From Porticoccaceae bacterium (GTDB lineage Bacteria > Pseudomonadota > Gammaproteobacteria > Pseudomonadales > Porticoccaceae), in the NCBI GenBank assembly GCA_024644595.1, contig JAHEHL010000002.1, forward strand, positions 351,774 to 415,773: a stretch of 64,000 bases of DNA, given 5' to 3'. Below are positions 48,526 through 63,724 of the stretch, in pieces. Numbering within the stretch: position 1 is the stretch's first letter; every line of letters starts with the position of its first letter. The position numbers and the translations under genes were made by a program. Below the pieces are notes generated by a model. That model searched no databases. It worked only from the letters and a program-made list of their open reading frames with translations, and was not told the origin of the DNA.

Positions 48526-50268
48526 ATGGATTGGAAGAAAACCCTTAATATCGCCGCAATTGGTATCGTCGCCTGGTTGTTAATTGTTGAATGGAACCAG
48601 TTTCAGAATAATGCTGCCAGCCAGGTTGTGACGCAGGCTCCTGAGTTACTGATTCCACAATCTCCCCAGCAAGTGACATCAAGCCCTGAGCCATCAAGCA
48701 GCCAGCAAATCCCGTCGTCTGTGAATCAGGTTGCGAACGAATTGCCGGCATTAGCGGAACTGCCTGTCCCGGTAGTGGAATCTGCGCTCGATACTCGGCT
48801 GGTCAAAGTCACCACAGACACAGTCGAGGTGACCATTGATACCCTGGGTGGAGATATCGTTCAGGTTAAGCTGCTTAAGCATCTCACCAAAATGGATGAA
48901 GATGGTGGCGAAGCCTTTACCCTGCTGACACGAACGTCACGCAATGAGTATATCGCCCAGAGTGGATTGATCGGCAAAAACGGCACCGATACACGAGAAG
49001 GGCGAGCTGTATATGCCGCTTCTAGCAGTGAATACAGTCTGCAAGATGGTCAATCGACACTCAATGTTGATTTAACAGTGAATCAAGATGGTGTCAGGTT
49101 GGTTAAGCGTTTTAGCTTTACTCGATCTGACTATGCGATCGGGGTCAGCTACCTAATCAATAACACCAGTTATGAACCCTGGGAAGCAACTTTCTATGGT
49201 CAAATTAAGCGTGATTCCCATCAGCCGCTTATTGAGTCTAGTGGTGGTATTCGTCCGTACCTTGGTGCCGCGCTGAGAGAAGTAGACAAGAATTTTGCTA
49301 AACATGATTTTTCCGATATTGAAGACGGTTCTATTAAAGCCTCTATTGAAGGTGGTTGGGTGGCAATGGTTCAGCATTATTTTATCAGTGCTTGGATTCC
49401 ACCTGCGGACCAGCTAAACAGCTTTAGTTTGCGTAAACTCAGTGGCCAAGATGTCTATCTATTGGGCTTTACTGGCGAAAAAATATCCCTAGCGCCAGGC
49501 GCCTCAGGGCAGTACACAGCACAGTTTTATGTTGGGCCAAAGGATCAAGAGAGGCTTGAAGAGTTAGCTGAGTATCTTGACCTGACTGTGGACTATGGGT
49601 TTTTGTGGATGTTAGCAAAACCTATTTTTGCTGCCATGCAGTTTATTCATGAATTGGTGGGCAATTGGGGTTGGTCGATTATTCTGCTGACGATTGGCAT
49701 TAAAGTACTGCTCTATCCCCTGTCGGCGGCTAGTCTGAAATCAATGGCCAAGATGCGTAGTTTGCAGCCTAAGATGGAGCGCTTGAAAGAGACCTATGGT
49801 GACGATCGTCAGAAGATGTCTCAGGAATTGATGGGGCTGTATAAAAAAGAAAAAGTTAATCCTGCTGGCGGTTGTTTCCCAATGTTACTCCAGATGCCTG
49901 TGTTCTTGGCGCTCTACTGGGTGTTGCTGGAAAGTGTTGAGATTCGCCATTCACCATGGATATTCTGGATTCATGATTTATCAGCTAAAGACCCTTACTT
50001 CATTTTGCCGCTGGTGATGGGTGCCAGTATGCTGTTAATGCAGAAGATGCAGCCCATGCCGACTGATCCTACCCAGGCGATGGTGATGAAAGTAATGCCT
50101 ATAGCATTTACGTTCTTTTTTATGATTTTCCCATCTGGTCTAGTTCTCTATTGGACAGTCAACAACCTGCTGTCGATGTTGCAACAGTGGTATGTAAACA
50201 GGCAGTTAGAGCTGGCGAGCGCCTCAAAACCAGGCAAGGGCAAAGCTAAAAATCAGGCCAAAAAGTAA
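48526..50268 (+). CDS. yidC: Membrane protein insertase YidC
   Basis: 580 residues. An N-terminal anchor (about 8-22), a linker rich in Ser, Pro and Gln, the large periplasmic domain (about 85-350) and five C-terminal membrane helices give the Gram-negative layout. The conserved GGCFPMLLQMPVFLALYWVL and SGLVLYWTVNNLLSMLQQW are present, and the tail is basic. It inserts inner-membrane proteins, including ATP synthase c and a subunits. An intrinsic terminator follows. Confidence 0.97.
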   Translation: MDWKKTLNIAAIGIVAWLLIVEWNQFQNNAASQVVTQAPELLIPQSPQQVTSSPEPSSSQQIPSSVNQVANELPALAELPVPVVESALDTRLVKVTTDTVEVTIDTLGGDIVQVKLLKHLTKMDEDGGEAFTLLTRTSRNEYIAQSGLIGKNGTDTREGRAVYAASSSEYSLQDGQSTLNVDLTVNQDGVRLVKRFSFTRSDYAIGVSYLINNTSYEPWEATFYGQIKRDSHQPLIESSGGIRPYLGAALREVDKNFAKHDFSDIEDGSIKASIEGGWVAMVQHYFISAWIPPADQLNSFSLRKLSGQDVYLLGFTGEKISLAPGASGQYTAQFYVGPKDQERLEELAEYLDLTVDYGFLWMLAKPIFAAMQFIHELVGNWGWSIILLTIGIKVLLYPLSAASLKSMAKMRSLQPKMERLKETYGDDRQKMSQELMGLYKKEKVNPAGGCFPMLLQMPVFLALYWVLLESVEIRHSPWIFWIHDLSAKDPYFILPLVMGASMLLMQKMQPMPTDPTQAMVMKVMPIAFTFFFMIFPSGLVLYWTVNNLLSMLQQWYVNRQLELASASKPGKGKAKNQAKK

Positions 50269-50304
50269 CCGCTGGGGGATAGAGAAGCCCCTGGGTACCA
50301 AGAC

Positions 50305-50331
50305 AAAAAGGCCCTTTAGAGGGCCTTTTTT
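50305..50331 (+). terminator. Intrinsic terminator after yidC
   Basis: AAAAGGCCC-TTTAGA-GGGCCTTTTTT forms a strong stem with a T tract, 37 bases after the yidC stop. It separates rpmH-yidC from mnmE. Confidence 0.92.
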
Positions 50332-50346
50332 ATCTGAGGGTAATTT

Positions 50347-51711
50347 GTGCAAAACAACCTCGATAGTATTGTAGCGATTGCCACACCACCTGGTCGTGGA
50401 GGTATCGGTATTGTGCGCCTATCTGGCGCCAATATGGCCTATTTCGCAGACCACATTACCGGCAAAACGCTCTCCCCTAGAGTTGCAACGTTCTGCCCGT
50501 TTCTCGGTTCAGATGGGACGATGCTGGATGAAGGTGTGGCGATCTATTTTCCTGCGCCAGCATCATTTACCGGAGAACACGTGCTTGAGCTGCAGGGGCA
50601 CGGTGGTCCGGTAATCCTTGATGCGCTGGTAAAGCGCTGTGTCGAGTTAGGCGCTCGATTGGCCCGCCCTGGGGAGTTTAGTGAGCGCGCTTTCCTTAAT
50701 GACAAGCTGGATCTAGCTCAGGCAGAGGCGATAGCGGACTTGATCGATGCCTCATCAGTGCAGGCGGCACGCAGTGCGGTGCGGTCACTGCAGGGTGATT
50801 TTTCGCGTTTGGTTAACCAGCTTGTTGAGCGAACAATTGCTATTCGAATCTATGTTGAAGCGGCTATTGATTTTCCTGAAGAGGAGATCGATTTTTTGGC
50901 GGACGAGCGCTTGGCGGACAATCTTGCAGGGCTGGTCGAGGATCTCTCAGATACCTTGAACAAAGCACAGCAGGGGTCATTGCTGCGGGATGGCATGACG
51001 GTGGTTTTGGCCGGCAAACCAAATGCCGGCAAATCGAGCTTGTTAAACGCGCTGGCCGGTCGGGAGGCTGCGATCGTGACGGCACAGGCGGGTACCACAC
51101 GTGATGTTCTACGTGAAACGATTAGTCTGGATGGTATGCCGCTGCATATTGTCGATACTGCGGGCTTGCGCGAAAGTGACGATATAGTCGAGCGAGAGGG
51201 TATTAGACGAGCATGGCATGAAATCGAGCAAGCCGATCAAGTATTGTTTCTGGTGGATGCGACCGAGACGGATAACCCCGATTTACGCGCCATCTGGCCC
51301 GAGTATTTTGAGCGTCAGGGCAGCTGTCGTCAGCCGATTACTGTAGTGCTGAATAAGGTTGATCAGTCAGGACACAGAGCTGGGCGCCACCAGATCGGAA
51401 GTAACACTTTTGCTCTGTCGGCAAAGTACGGTGCCGGGGTTGATGTATTGGTTGATCATTTAAAGTCGAGTATGGGTTTTGAGAGTACCGGCGAAGGACT
51501 CTTTTCTGCGCGGAGACGCCATCTCGCGGCACTGCAGCAGGCACTCGATCTGGTCACCACTGGGCGGCGACAACTAAGCTGTAGTGGCGCCGGTGAGCTG
51601 CTTGCCGAAGATCTCCGACAAGCACAAAGTTGTCTCTCTGAAATCACCGGTACTTTCACTTCAGATGATCTTCTTGGGCGAATCTTTTCTTCATTCTGTA
51701 TCGGAAAGTGA
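50347..51711 (+). CDS. mnmE: tRNA modification GTPase MnmE
   Basis: 454 residues from a GTG at 50347. The N-terminal tetrahydrofolate-binding domain ([20 protein letters not shown]) is followed by a helical domain and an inserted G domain with GKPNAGKSS (about 223-231), AGTTRD and DTAG. The invariant C-terminal CIGK with catalytic Cys451 is present. It works with MnmG. The gene lies between a terminator and the dnaA upstream gap. Confidence 0.97.
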   Translation: MQNNLDSIVAIATPPGRGGIGIVRLSGANMAYFADHITGKTLSPRVATFCPFLGSDGTMLDEGVAIYFPAPASFTGEHVLELQGHGGPVILDALVKRCVELGARLARPGEFSERAFLNDKLDLAQAEAIADLIDASSVQAARSAVRSLQGDFSRLVNQLVERTIAIRIYVEAAIDFPEEEIDFLADERLADNLAGLVEDLSDTLNKAQQGSLLRDGMTVVLAGKPNAGKSSLLNALAGREAAIVTAQAGTTRDVLRETISLDGMPLHIVDTAGLRESDDIVEREGIRRAWHEIEQADQVLFLVDATETDNPDLRAIWPEYFERQGSCRQPITVVLNKVDQSGHRAGRHQIGSNTFALSAKYGAGVDVLVDHLKSSMGFESTGEGLFSARRRHLAALQQALDLVTTGRRQLSCSGAGELLAEDLRQAQSCLSEITGTFTSDDLLGRIFSSFCIGK

Positions 51712-52351
51712 CCATTATTATTGCTGCGGTCACCTTCCGGGATTGGCTTTAACGATATATTTAACAAGTACTAATATCCACTCCTTAAAACACTGGTTCT
51801 GAACTGGTTATGTACAGGATATCCACAAATGTTGGTTAAAATTTAAGCAGATTATTTTTTAAATCTGTTAATAAATATAAGTTTGATATTATATAACGTT
51901 TTGAATTTAATGGGATTTATATTTTTTGCGGCAAAAGCGGTTAAATTTTCTGTGTGGATAAATTGTTTTTCCACGTATAGAATCCATGTTCAGCCAAAGG
52001 TTACTTTTCGCTGTCATTTTGTGGGCTTTCTCTGTTATTTGGTGCGCAGCAGCAGTGCACGCACTATTGGTTTTTATGAGTGGGTCAGTCAGCGGCCAGT
52101 AAGGTAATGGTTCCATGAGGTTTGTGCAGTTTCTCTGGAAGCCTTTATTCACGGGAAACCATTGCGGGCGGCAATACTAATAAAAAGAAAGTGATGGGTT
52201 GGTCGGGCGCGAGCTGTCTTTAGCGCACGGCAAAAGCTTGGGGTTGGCATTGAATCGAGAATCAAAAACAGTGGAATTACATCCATTTTCAGAGCACGGG
52301 TCTGGCACTGCAGCAAGCGGTGATCACGCCCTTATCAGTGGTGAGCAGCGA
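51712..52351. other. dnaA upstream region with DnaA boxes, second origin candidate
   Basis: A 640-base non-coding stretch before dnaA. The part 51836-51930 is very AT-rich (AAATCTGTTAATAAATATAA and neighbours) and could unwind. DnaA-box-like sites are ATATCCACA (51819-51827, one mismatch), TGTGGATAA (51953-51961, a perfect box on the minus strand) and TTTTCCACG (51967-51975, two mismatches). The region can serve as the autoregulated dnaA promoter, the origin, or both. Between 52199 and 52351 the dnaA frame stays open without homology to DnaA. Confidence 0.55.
51953..51961 (-). promoter_or_regulatory. Perfect DnaA box
   Basis: TTATCCACA on the minus strand, the canonical high-affinity DnaA box, 391 bases upstream of the dnaA start. 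A one-mismatch box (ATATCCACA) lies 126 bases further upstream on the plus strand. Confidence 0.8.
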
Positions 52352-53890
52352 ATGGATGAAAAAGGTCTGGAAACAGTTTGGGCGAGCTGCATTAGACAGT
52401 TATCTGATGAGTTGCCGGCACAACAGTTTAATACCTGGATAAGGCCTCTGCGGGCCAAATTGTTTTCTGGTGACGCATCCTTAGGTGGAGGGGATAGTCT
52501 GCCTCGGGTTCAGTTGGTTGCACCAAACCGGTTTATTGAAGACTGGGTTCAAAATAAGTTTTTGAGCCGGGTTGAGCAACTTTTTACTCAGTTTGGCGGT
52601 GAACGATGCAGTGTTGCGGTCGTGGCCCAGGCAGAGAAGAGCCCCGCGTTCAGAGAGGTGAAACCGGGACCAGCCAGTGGATATCAGCAGAGCGAGCCAC
52701 CTGTTTCTGGGGTCTTACCCAATAGTTCCATCAGCCGCTCTTTACATGGCGCGGCGGTCAGCGCAAATTCTGGCGAGCCCCGCCTGTCGCACTTTGCGCG
52801 CCAAGATCAGCCGGTTGTTGAGCGCATTGCCGCTCCAGCTATTATTACTTCAGCCGCTGAACATAGCCTTAAAAGTAATCTTAACAGCGCTTTCACCTTC
52901 GATAGCTTTGTTGAAGGCAAGTCTAATCAGCTGGCTCTCGCTGCAGCACAGCAGGTTGCGGAAAACCCTGGTGGTTCTTACAACCCGCTGTTTATCTATG
53001 GTGGTGTTGGCCTCGGTAAAACGCATTTAATGCATGCTGTCGGTAATGCTCTGCGTGAGCGCAAGCCTGATGCGAAGATCGTCTATCTACATTCTGAGCG
53101 ATTTGTTGCGGATATGGTTAAGGCCCTGCAGTTGAAGGCGATTGACGAGTTCAAGCAATTCTATCGCTCGGTGGATGCGCTGCTGATTGATGATATTCAA
53201 TTTTTTGCTGGTAAAGATCGAAGTCAGGAGGAGTTTTTTCACACCTATAATGCGTTGCTTGAGCGTGGTCAGCAGATGATATTGACCTGTGACCGGTACC
53301 CTAAAGAGATTGACGGAGTAGAAGAGCGGCTTAAGTCTCGCTTTGGTTGGGGTCTTACCGTTGCGGTTGAGCCGCCGGAATTGGAGACGAGAGTAGCGAT
53401 CCTGATTAACAAGGCAGAACAGGTTGGCATGGATCTGTCACGAGATGCGGCATTCTTTATCGCTCAGCGAATTCGTTCCAATGTGCGCGAGCTTGAAGGG
53501 GCCCTCAAGCGGGTTATGGCGCACGCCCAATTTAGTGGGCGTGTAATTGACATCGATTTAATTCGTGAATCCTTGAAAGATTTGTTGGCGCTGCAAGACA
53601 AGCTGGTTACCATAGACAACATTCAGAGAGTGGTGGCGGATTACTACAAATTAAAGATGTCTGATCTCCTCTCAAAGCGCCGCAGTCGCTCGGTTGCGCG
53701 ACCACGGCAAGTGGCGATGTCCCTGGCTAAGGAGCTGACCAATTATAGCCTTCCAGAGATCGGTGAGTCATTTGGCGGTCGTGATCACACTACGGTGCTA
53801 CATGCCTGTCGCAAGGTAAAAGAGTTAGAGGCCACTGATCGTGAAGTGGAGCGTGATTTAAAGAACCTGTACAGAACGCTGTCCAGCTAA
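52352..53890 (+). CDS. dnaA: Chromosomal replication initiator DnaA
   Basis: 512 residues from the ATG at 52352 ([17 protein letters not shown]), which matches the usual DnaA start; the frame extends 51 codons upstream but that part is unlike DnaA. Domain I contains [15 protein letters not shown] linker of about 100 residues follows. The AAA+ domain has GGVGLGKT (about 217-224) and [13 protein letters not shown]. The C-terminal DNA-binding helix-turn-helix has the signature [17 protein letters not shown]. The gene runs in the same direction as mnmE, unlike the usual divergent order with rpmH. Confidence 0.97.
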   Translation: MDEKGLETVWASCIRQLSDELPAQQFNTWIRPLRAKLFSGDASLGGGDSLPRVQLVAPNRFIEDWVQNKFLSRVEQLFTQFGGERCSVAVVAQAEKSPAFREVKPGPASGYQQSEPPVSGVLPNSSISRSLHGAAVSANSGEPRLSHFARQDQPVVERIAAPAIITSAAEHSLKSNLNSAFTFDSFVEGKSNQLALAAAQQVAENPGGSYNPLFIYGGVGLGKTHLMHAVGNALRERKPDAKIVYLHSERFVADMVKALQLKAIDEFKQFYRSVDALLIDDIQFFAGKDRSQEEFFHTYNALLERGQQMILTCDRYPKEIDGVEERLKSRFGWGLTVAVEPPELETRVAILINKAEQVGMDLSRDAAFFIAQRIRSNVRELEGALKRVMAHAQFSGRVIDIDLIRESLKDLLALQDKLVTIDNIQRVVADYYKLKMSDLLSKRRSRSVARPRQVAMSLAKELTNYSLPEIGESFGGRDHTTVLHACRKVKELEATDREVERDLKNLYRTLSS

Positions 53891-53971
53891 GCTGGACGTA
53901 GTATTAGAGAGCGGTCGTGCGAAGAGAGTGTTACAAGAGCCATTAAACAGTGCTGGAGATAGAAAACTACC

Positions 53972-55072
53972 ATGAAATTTAGCCTTGCCCGAGAAGTATT
54001 GCTTAAGCCGTTACAGCTGGTTGTTGGTGTGGTGGAGAGGCGCCAGACACTTCCCATTCTGTCGAATGTTCTGCTTACTCTTGATGGATCTCGTTTGGCC
54101 GTTACAGGCACTGATCTTGAGGTGGAAATTGTTGGTAGTGCTGATGTCGCCAGTGCTGAAGAGGGCGGCGAAGTAACCGTCTCGGCTCGCAAGTTGCTCG
54201 ATATTTGCCGCTCGCTACCAGATGGCGCCAGCCTTAGTTTTTCCAGCAGTGACGGTAAAGCCCAGGTGGTAAGTGGGCGGAGCCGGTTTACGCTCGCCAC
54301 GTTGCCAGCTAATGAGTTTCCTTCGGTTGATAACGGTGAAAACAACATCGAATTCGAGGTTGATGCCGCGACCCTGAAAAGCCTGATTGATTCGACTTCT
54401 TTTGCGATGGCGCAGCAGGATGTCCGTTATTATCTAAACGGTATGTTGTGGGAAGTAAGTGCTAACAAACTGCGCGCGGTTGCCACAGATGGGCATCGTA
54501 TGGCGCTGTGTGATGCTGAGTGCGCGATCGAGGTGTCAGACTTGACGAAAGCCATTCTGCCACGAAAAGGAGTTATTGAGCTGTCGCGCCTGGTGGCCGA
54601 CGAAGGAATTGTAAAGGTTGCAATGGGCTCAAACCATATTCGCGTCAATGGTACAGACTACTGTTTTACCTCAAAGTTGGTTGATGGTGCTTACCCTGAT
54701 TATGATCGGGTGTTACCCAAGGGTGGCGATAAGCTGGTTACAGGAGATCGCGCAGAGCTTAAGCAGGCCTTTGGTCGCACGGCGATTCTATCCAATGAAA
54801 AATACCGCGGTGTTCGCATCATGTTGTCAAACGGCGCAATTAAAATGGTCGCCAACAATCCCGAGCAAGAAGAGGCTGAAGAAGAGGTAGGCGTCGACTA
54901 TAGCGGGGAAGAGTTGGAAATTGGCTTCAACGTCAGTTATTTACTCGACGTGCTGAACGTGCTCAAAGGCGACAGTGTGCGGCTGACGCTCTCTGACTCA
55001 AACAGCAGCGCGCTGGTTGAAGATGCGGCCGACGGTTCTGCCGTCTACGTTGTTATGCCCATGCGACTATAA
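53972..55072 (+). CDS. dnaN: DNA polymerase III beta sliding clamp
   Basis: 366 residues, the E. coli length. Three repeated clamp domains are recognisable (VVERRQTLPILSNVLLTLDG in the first, YYLNGMLWEV and ATDGHRMALCD in the second). The C-terminal end YVVMPMRL is the conserved partner-binding edge. The gap after dnaA is 81 bases and the gap to recF 42 bases, the conserved dnaA-dnaN-recF-gyrB order. Confidence 0.98.
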   Translation: MKFSLAREVLLKPLQLVVGVVERRQTLPILSNVLLTLDGSRLAVTGTDLEVEIVGSADVASAEEGGEVTVSARKLLDICRSLPDGASLSFSSSDGKAQVVSGRSRFTLATLPANEFPSVDNGENNIEFEVDAATLKSLIDSTSFAMAQQDVRYYLNGMLWEVSANKLRAVATDGHRMALCDAECAIEVSDLTKAILPRKGVIELSRLVADEGIVKVAMGSNHIRVNGTDYCFTSKLVDGAYPDYDRVLPKGGDKLVTGDRAELKQAFGRTAILSNEKYRGVRIMLSNGAIKMVANNPEQEEAEEEVGVDYSGEELEIGFNVSYLLDVLNVLKGDSVRLTLSDSNSSALVEDAADGSAVYVVMPMRL

Positions 55073-55114
55073 GGGATAGCTCTCACGCCTTTATAGTAGC
55101 CTGCGCCGCTACCG

Positions 55115-59372
<4,258 letters not shown>

Positions 59373-59392
59373 TAACCTACCTTGATAAAATG

Positions 59393-61474
59393 CTATTTGC
59401 CGACCACCAGGTGTGAAATATCCGCGACATTTAAAAACAACTGTCGCAAATTTTGCAGCAGAGCCAAACGGTTGGCCTGAACCTCGGGCTGATCAACCAT
59501 AACCAGCACATTGTCGAAAAAACTGTCCACAGGCTTACGCAGAGAGGCTAATGCACGTAACACACCAGCATAATCCCGGTTCTCTAACAGCGGCGCGACT
59601 AACGCACTCAAGCGCTCAATATCTGCTGCAAGCCGTGTCTCCTCAGCGCTCTCAAAAAGGGACACATTCACCGGACTGAGTTTGTCTAGCTGCCCTTGTT
59701 TGGTGAGAATATTAAGTACCCGTTTATTCGCGGCGGCGAGCGCCACTGCGTCAGGAGAGCGTGAAAACTGATCGACCGCTTTCACTCGAGCATCGATATC
59801 AAGGGGCTTTGAGAGATCCAGCTCGGCGACCGATGCGAATACTTCCGGGCTGATGTCTTCATCACGATACCAAGCTTTGAAGCGCTCAATAACGTAAGTA
59901 AGCACTTGCTCGCACAGCTCCTCAAGATCGCCCTTAAGGGCTAACTGTTGGGCGGCTGTAGTGATAGCTTGTTTTAGATCGAGATCAATATTGCGTTCGA
60001 TAATAATCCGCAGAATACCCAGGCTAGCGCGGCGCAGCGCAAAAGGATCACGCGATCCGGACGGCCGTTGGCCAATGCTGAAAATGGCCACCAATGTATC
60101 GAGTCTGTCGGCCAGAGCCAGTGCCGCGCCGACATCGGTTGCAGGAATGTGGTCTCCGGCAAAGCGGGGTAAATACTGTTCCATAAGCGCCTCGGCGACG
60201 GCGCTATCTTCACCGTCATTGAGCGCATAGTAGCGGCCCATGACGCCCTGTAAGTCGTCAAATTCACCAACCATCTCGCTGATGAGATCGGACTTGCACA
60301 ACTCACCTGCACGTCCAGCCAAGGTGATCTCAGCACCCACAATGGGAGCTAGTGCTTTGGCCAATGCTGCGACTCGCACAGTCTTGTCATACACCGAACC
60401 AAGCTCAGACTGAAAAATAATTTTCTTCAGTGATTCCCGGCGTACCTGGAGAGAGACCTTAAGGTCTGCGTTATAGAAAAACTGTGCATCGGCTAGACGA
60501 GGGCGAATAACTCGCTCGTTCCCACTGACCACTTGCTGCGGATCGCTACTGGCAATATTGGCTACCGTGATAAATAACGGCATAAGCTGGTTGTCGCGGT
60601 TGATCACGTGGAAGTATTTCTGGTGTTGGGCCATAGATGAAATAAGCGCTTCAGCGGGCACCTGTAAAAAATGGTCTTCGAAACGGCCGGTTAAAGGCAC
60701 TGGCCACTCGTTGAGTGCGGTAACCTCATCAAGTAGATCCTCATCAATCACTGCAAAGCCACCGGCAGCTTTGGCGGCCGCAATCACGCCGTGACGAATC
60801 AATTCACGGCGCTCGGCAAAATCGACAATGACATAGGCGCTATATAGGGTGTCGCGATACGTTTTGGGTTCGGCAATGATAATATCGCCACTGCTGTGGA
60901 AACGGTGCCCGCGACTCAGGTTGGCGCTGCGCACGCCGAGGATATCGACTTCGACAACGTCCGCGCCGAAGAGCACTACTGCCCACTGTACTGGCCGCAC
61001 AAACTCCTGACGGCTTTTGCCCCAGCGCATGGGCTTGGGAATAGGCAGCGCGGCAAGCGCTTCATTGATCACACCACCGAGCAAAGACAGAGTTGTGCTA
61101 CCGGCAATTGTCTGGCGCAGACAGAGCTTATCCTGTTGGCCATCATTTTCCACCAAACCTGATAGTGCAGAGACTTCAAGCCCGTTTTTACTGGCAAATA
61201 CCTGCGCGGCTTTGGTGATGTTGCCCTCGGCATCAAAGGCGACCTTGACGGGTGGCCCCCAACTGACACTATCGTGATCCGGCGCTTGCTCCGCAAGCTC
61301 CTTTACCCAGACCGCGAGACGTCGTGGCGCCGCATAGCTAACCACTTCACTAAACCTGAGCTGCTGTTCAGTCAGGCGACTAGCGATGCCTGCGGTAAAA
61401 CTCTCCGACAGCTCGCGCAGTACTTTTGGCGGCAGCTCTTCGGTGCCGATCTCTACCAGAAAATCTCTGCTCAC
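59393..61474 (-). CDS. glyS: Glycyl-tRNA synthetase beta subunit
   Basis: 693 residues, typical of bacterial GlyS. It begins at a GTG that overlaps the glyQ stop (GTGA). The N-terminus [19 protein letters not shown] and the central [23 protein letters not shown] region are diagnostic of the family. The C-terminal part resembles the anticodon-binding domain. It pairs with the GlyQ alpha subunit in a tetramer. Confidence 0.96.
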   Translation of the reverse strand: MSRDFLVEIGTEELPPKVLRELSESFTAGIASRLTEQQLRFSEVVSYAAPRRLAVWVKELAEQAPDHDSVSWGPPVKVAFDAEGNITKAAQVFASKNGLEVSALSGLVENDGQQDKLCLRQTIAGSTTLSLLGGVINEALAALPIPKPMRWGKSRQEFVRPVQWAVVLFGADVVEVDILGVRSANLSRGHRFHSSGDIIIAEPKTYRDTLYSAYVIVDFAERRELIRHGVIAAAKAAGGFAVIDEDLLDEVTALNEWPVPLTGRFEDHFLQVPAEALISSMAQHQKYFHVINRDNQLMPLFITVANIASSDPQQVVSGNERVIRPRLADAQFFYNADLKVSLQVRRESLKKIIFQSELGSVYDKTVRVAALAKALAPIVGAEITLAGRAGELCKSDLISEMVGEFDDLQGVMGRYYALNDGEDSAVAEALMEQYLPRFAGDHIPATDVGAALALADRLDTLVAIFSIGQRPSGSRDPFALRRASLGILRIIIERNIDLDLKQAITTAAQQLALKGDLEELCEQVLTYVIERFKAWYRDEDISPEVFASVAELDLSKPLDIDARVKAVDQFSRSPDAVALAAANKRVLNILTKQGQLDKLSPVNVSLFESAEETRLAADIERLSALVAPLLENRDYAGVLRALASLRKPVDSFFDNVLVMVDQPEVQANRLALLQNLRQLFLNVADISHLVVGK

Positions 61475-62469
61475 TTGGCTGCTCCCTTGGCGGCGGCCCG
61501 CTGCTGTTTGGCCTCCAGTTGCAGGTTCTCCTGCACCACTCTCGCCAACACTTCCTCGGCGATTTCTTTGTCTGCCAATGGAAAACCAAGGGCCAACCTT
61601 GAATCGAAGTAGCCCTGTGCCACAGCGCGAGCCAACGTGCGCACGCGCAAGATAAAGCGCTGACGCTCAGTAACCGAGATGGCGTGGCGTGCATCGAGTA
61701 AATTAAAGGCGTGCGAGGCCTTCATCACCATTTCATAGGCTGGCAACGGCAGGCCGTTTTCGGTTAGTCGCAGGCTGTCTTTCTCACATTGATCAAATTG
61801 GGCAAACAGCGCATCGACATCGGCGTGCTCAAAATTAAATGTCGACATCTCCACTTCGTTCTGGTGGAAGACATCACCATAGGTAACATCACCCTGAGGA
61901 CCGTGAGCCCAAATCAAATCGTAGATACTGTCGACACCCTGCAGGTACATGGCAATACGCTCGAGCCCATAGGCAATTTCGCCGGTCACTGGGTAGCACT
62001 CGAGACCGCCGGCCTGCTGAAAATACGTGAACTGGGTAATTTCCATTCCGTTGAGCCACACCTCCCAGCCGATCCCCCATGCCCCGAGCGTGGGAGACTC
62101 CCAGTTATCTTCAACGAAACGCACATCATGCACCTGAGTGTCGATGCCGAGTGAGCGCAGGGATCCGAGATAAAGCTCTTGAAAGTCACTTGGTGAGGGC
62201 TTCATCACTACCTGAAATTGATAATAGTGCTGTAGTCGGTTGGGGTTTTCACCATAGCGGCCATCAGTAGGGCGACGACAGCCTTGGACATAGGCGCTGT
62301 TCCAGTTCTCGGGACCGATTGCACGAAGAAATGTCGCGGGATGAAAGGTGCCGGCACCGACTTCCATATCCAGTGGCTGGAGTACTACACAACCCTGGTC
62401 AGCCCAGTATTGTTGCAGTCTGATAATTAGCGCCTGAAATGTATCAGGGGGTGTGCCGACATTGCTCAA
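61471..62469 (-). CDS. glyQ: Glycyl-tRNA synthetase alpha subunit
   Basis: 332 residues from the TTG at 62469, preferred because AGGT lies eight bases before it and the conserved [18 protein letters not shown] begins 12 codons later. A longer frame to a TTG at 62580 has no support. The class II motifs are seen in [40 protein letters not shown], and [20 protein letters not shown]. It overlaps glyS by four bases. Confidence 0.93.
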   Translation of the reverse strand: MSNVGTPPDTFQALIIRLQQYWADQGCVVLQPLDMEVGAGTFHPATFLRAIGPENWNSAYVQGCRRPTDGRYGENPNRLQHYYQFQVVMKPSPSDFQELYLGSLRSLGIDTQVHDVRFVEDNWESPTLGAWGIGWEVWLNGMEITQFTYFQQAGGLECYPVTGEIAYGLERIAMYLQGVDSIYDLIWAHGPQGDVTYGDVFHQNEVEMSTFNFEHADVDALFAQFDQCEKDSLRLTENGLPLPAYEMVMKASHAFNLLDARHAISVTERQRFILRVRTLARAVAQGYFDSRLALGFPLADKEIAEEVLARVVQENLQLEAKQQRAAAKGAAK

Positions 62470-62761
62470 GTTAGATACCTGCGGATGATTGGAACAGCTT
62501 AAAATGTGTTTATGAGAAGATTGCGCAATTATAAGGCGCAGGTTTAATAATGAAAGAGTGGATGCGTGGTAAAGCGGCAATTAAACTCCACGGATTACGG
62601 CCAATTATGGATATAATACGGTTTGTATTCGGTGCAATTTTCAGATTCAGGAACGATCGACAGAACTGGGTACGCTGATTTTTCAAGCGTCGAAGCAGGC
62701 GTTGTGAAAATGAGAATTAAAAAGCGAAGTAACAAACGACTCAAGCTAGGGAGCTGAATGG
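62470..62761. other. Intergenic region between divergent glyQ and galU
   Basis: A 292-base gap that must carry promoters for both directions. A TATAAT lies at 62612-62617 on the plus strand, about 145 bases before the galU ATG, without a clear -35. GGGAG lies 10-14 bases before the galU ATG. No RNA gene or regulatory site was recognised. Confidence 0.4.
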
Positions 62762-63658
62762 ATGGCATATGTTCGGAGTGGCGACAAAGTTCGCAAAGCA
62801 GTATTTCCAGTTGCAGGGATGGGTACCCGGTTTTTACCCGCCACCAAGGCGAATCCCAAAGAGATGCTGCCTGTCGTCGATAAACCCCTGATCCAGTATG
62901 CCGTTGAAGAGGCTGTAGACGCCGGCATCACCGAAATGATTTTTATCACTGGCCGCAACAAGCGCAGCATTGCTGACCATTTTGATAAAGCCTATGAGCT
63001 TGAGCATCAGCTGGAACAGCGCAACAAGACTGAGCTTCTGAAGATTGCACAAAATATTGTCCCGAAAGGCGTCAGCTGCACCTATATTCGCCAAAACGAA
63101 GCTCTGGGCCTGGGTCATGCGGTATCAACAGCATCCCACCTTATCGGCGATGAGCCTTTTGCAGTGCTGCTTGCCGACGATCTGATCCATGGCGAAAAAG
63201 GTGCGGTTAGGCAAATGGTAGAGCTTTATGAGTTTTATAAAAGCTCGGTGATTGCCGTGCAAAAAGTGCCGGGCCCCGATATTTCAGCTTATGGTGTAAT
63301 CAGTGGTAAAGCGCAGGCTGAGCGAGTCTACTTGATGGACAAAATTGTTGAAAAGCCCGCGCTGAAAGATGCGCCCTCAGACCTTGGGGTAACCGGGCGC
63401 TATATTTTTACACCGCAGATATTCAAGCATCTGGCGATGCTCAAGCCCGGCGCAGGTGGTGAGTTTCAACTCACCGATGCGATCCAGACTCTGCTTAACG
63501 AAGAGCAAGTTCTGGCTTATGAATACATTGGCACGCGCTATGATTGCGGCAGCAAAATGGGCCTGCTGAAAGCCAATATTGAGCTTGGCTTGTTACACCC
63601 TGAAATTGGTGATGATCTGCGGACGTATTTGCGCGATGAACTCGCCGCAAAACTGTAA
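62762..63658 (+). CDS. galU: UTP-glucose-1-phosphate uridylyltransferase
   Basis: 298 residues. The nucleotide-binding FPVAGMGTRFLPATKANPKE is the GalU signature, with the conserved VDKPLIQYAVEEA and the uridylyl-transfer Lys in VEKP. LADDLIHGEKGAVRQM fits the metal-binding region. It makes UDP-glucose for envelope polysaccharides and glycolipids. It lies between glyQS and an acyltransferase-like gene. Confidence 0.96.
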   Translation: MAYVRSGDKVRKAVFPVAGMGTRFLPATKANPKEMLPVVDKPLIQYAVEEAVDAGITEMIFITGRNKRSIADHFDKAYELEHQLEQRNKTELLKIAQNIVPKGVSCTYIRQNEALGLGHAVSTASHLIGDEPFAVLLADDLIHGEKGAVRQMVELYEFYKSSVIAVQKVPGPDISAYGVISGKAQAERVYLMDKIVEKPALKDAPSDLGVTGRYIFTPQIFKHLAMLKPGAGGEFQLTDAIQTLLNEEQVLAYEYIGTRYDCGSKMGLLKANIELGLLHPEIGDDLRTYLRDELAAKL

Positions 63659-63724
63659 GCAATCCATTGCCGTCCAAGGCAGCACGTATTCCCCGAGCGA
63701 CCCGAAAGAGGTTAGGCAAGAGCA

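Noticed and set aside
51883-52152. Short open frames on both strands upstream of dnaA
   Set aside because: No ribosome-binding sites, atypical composition, and they cover the DnaA boxes.
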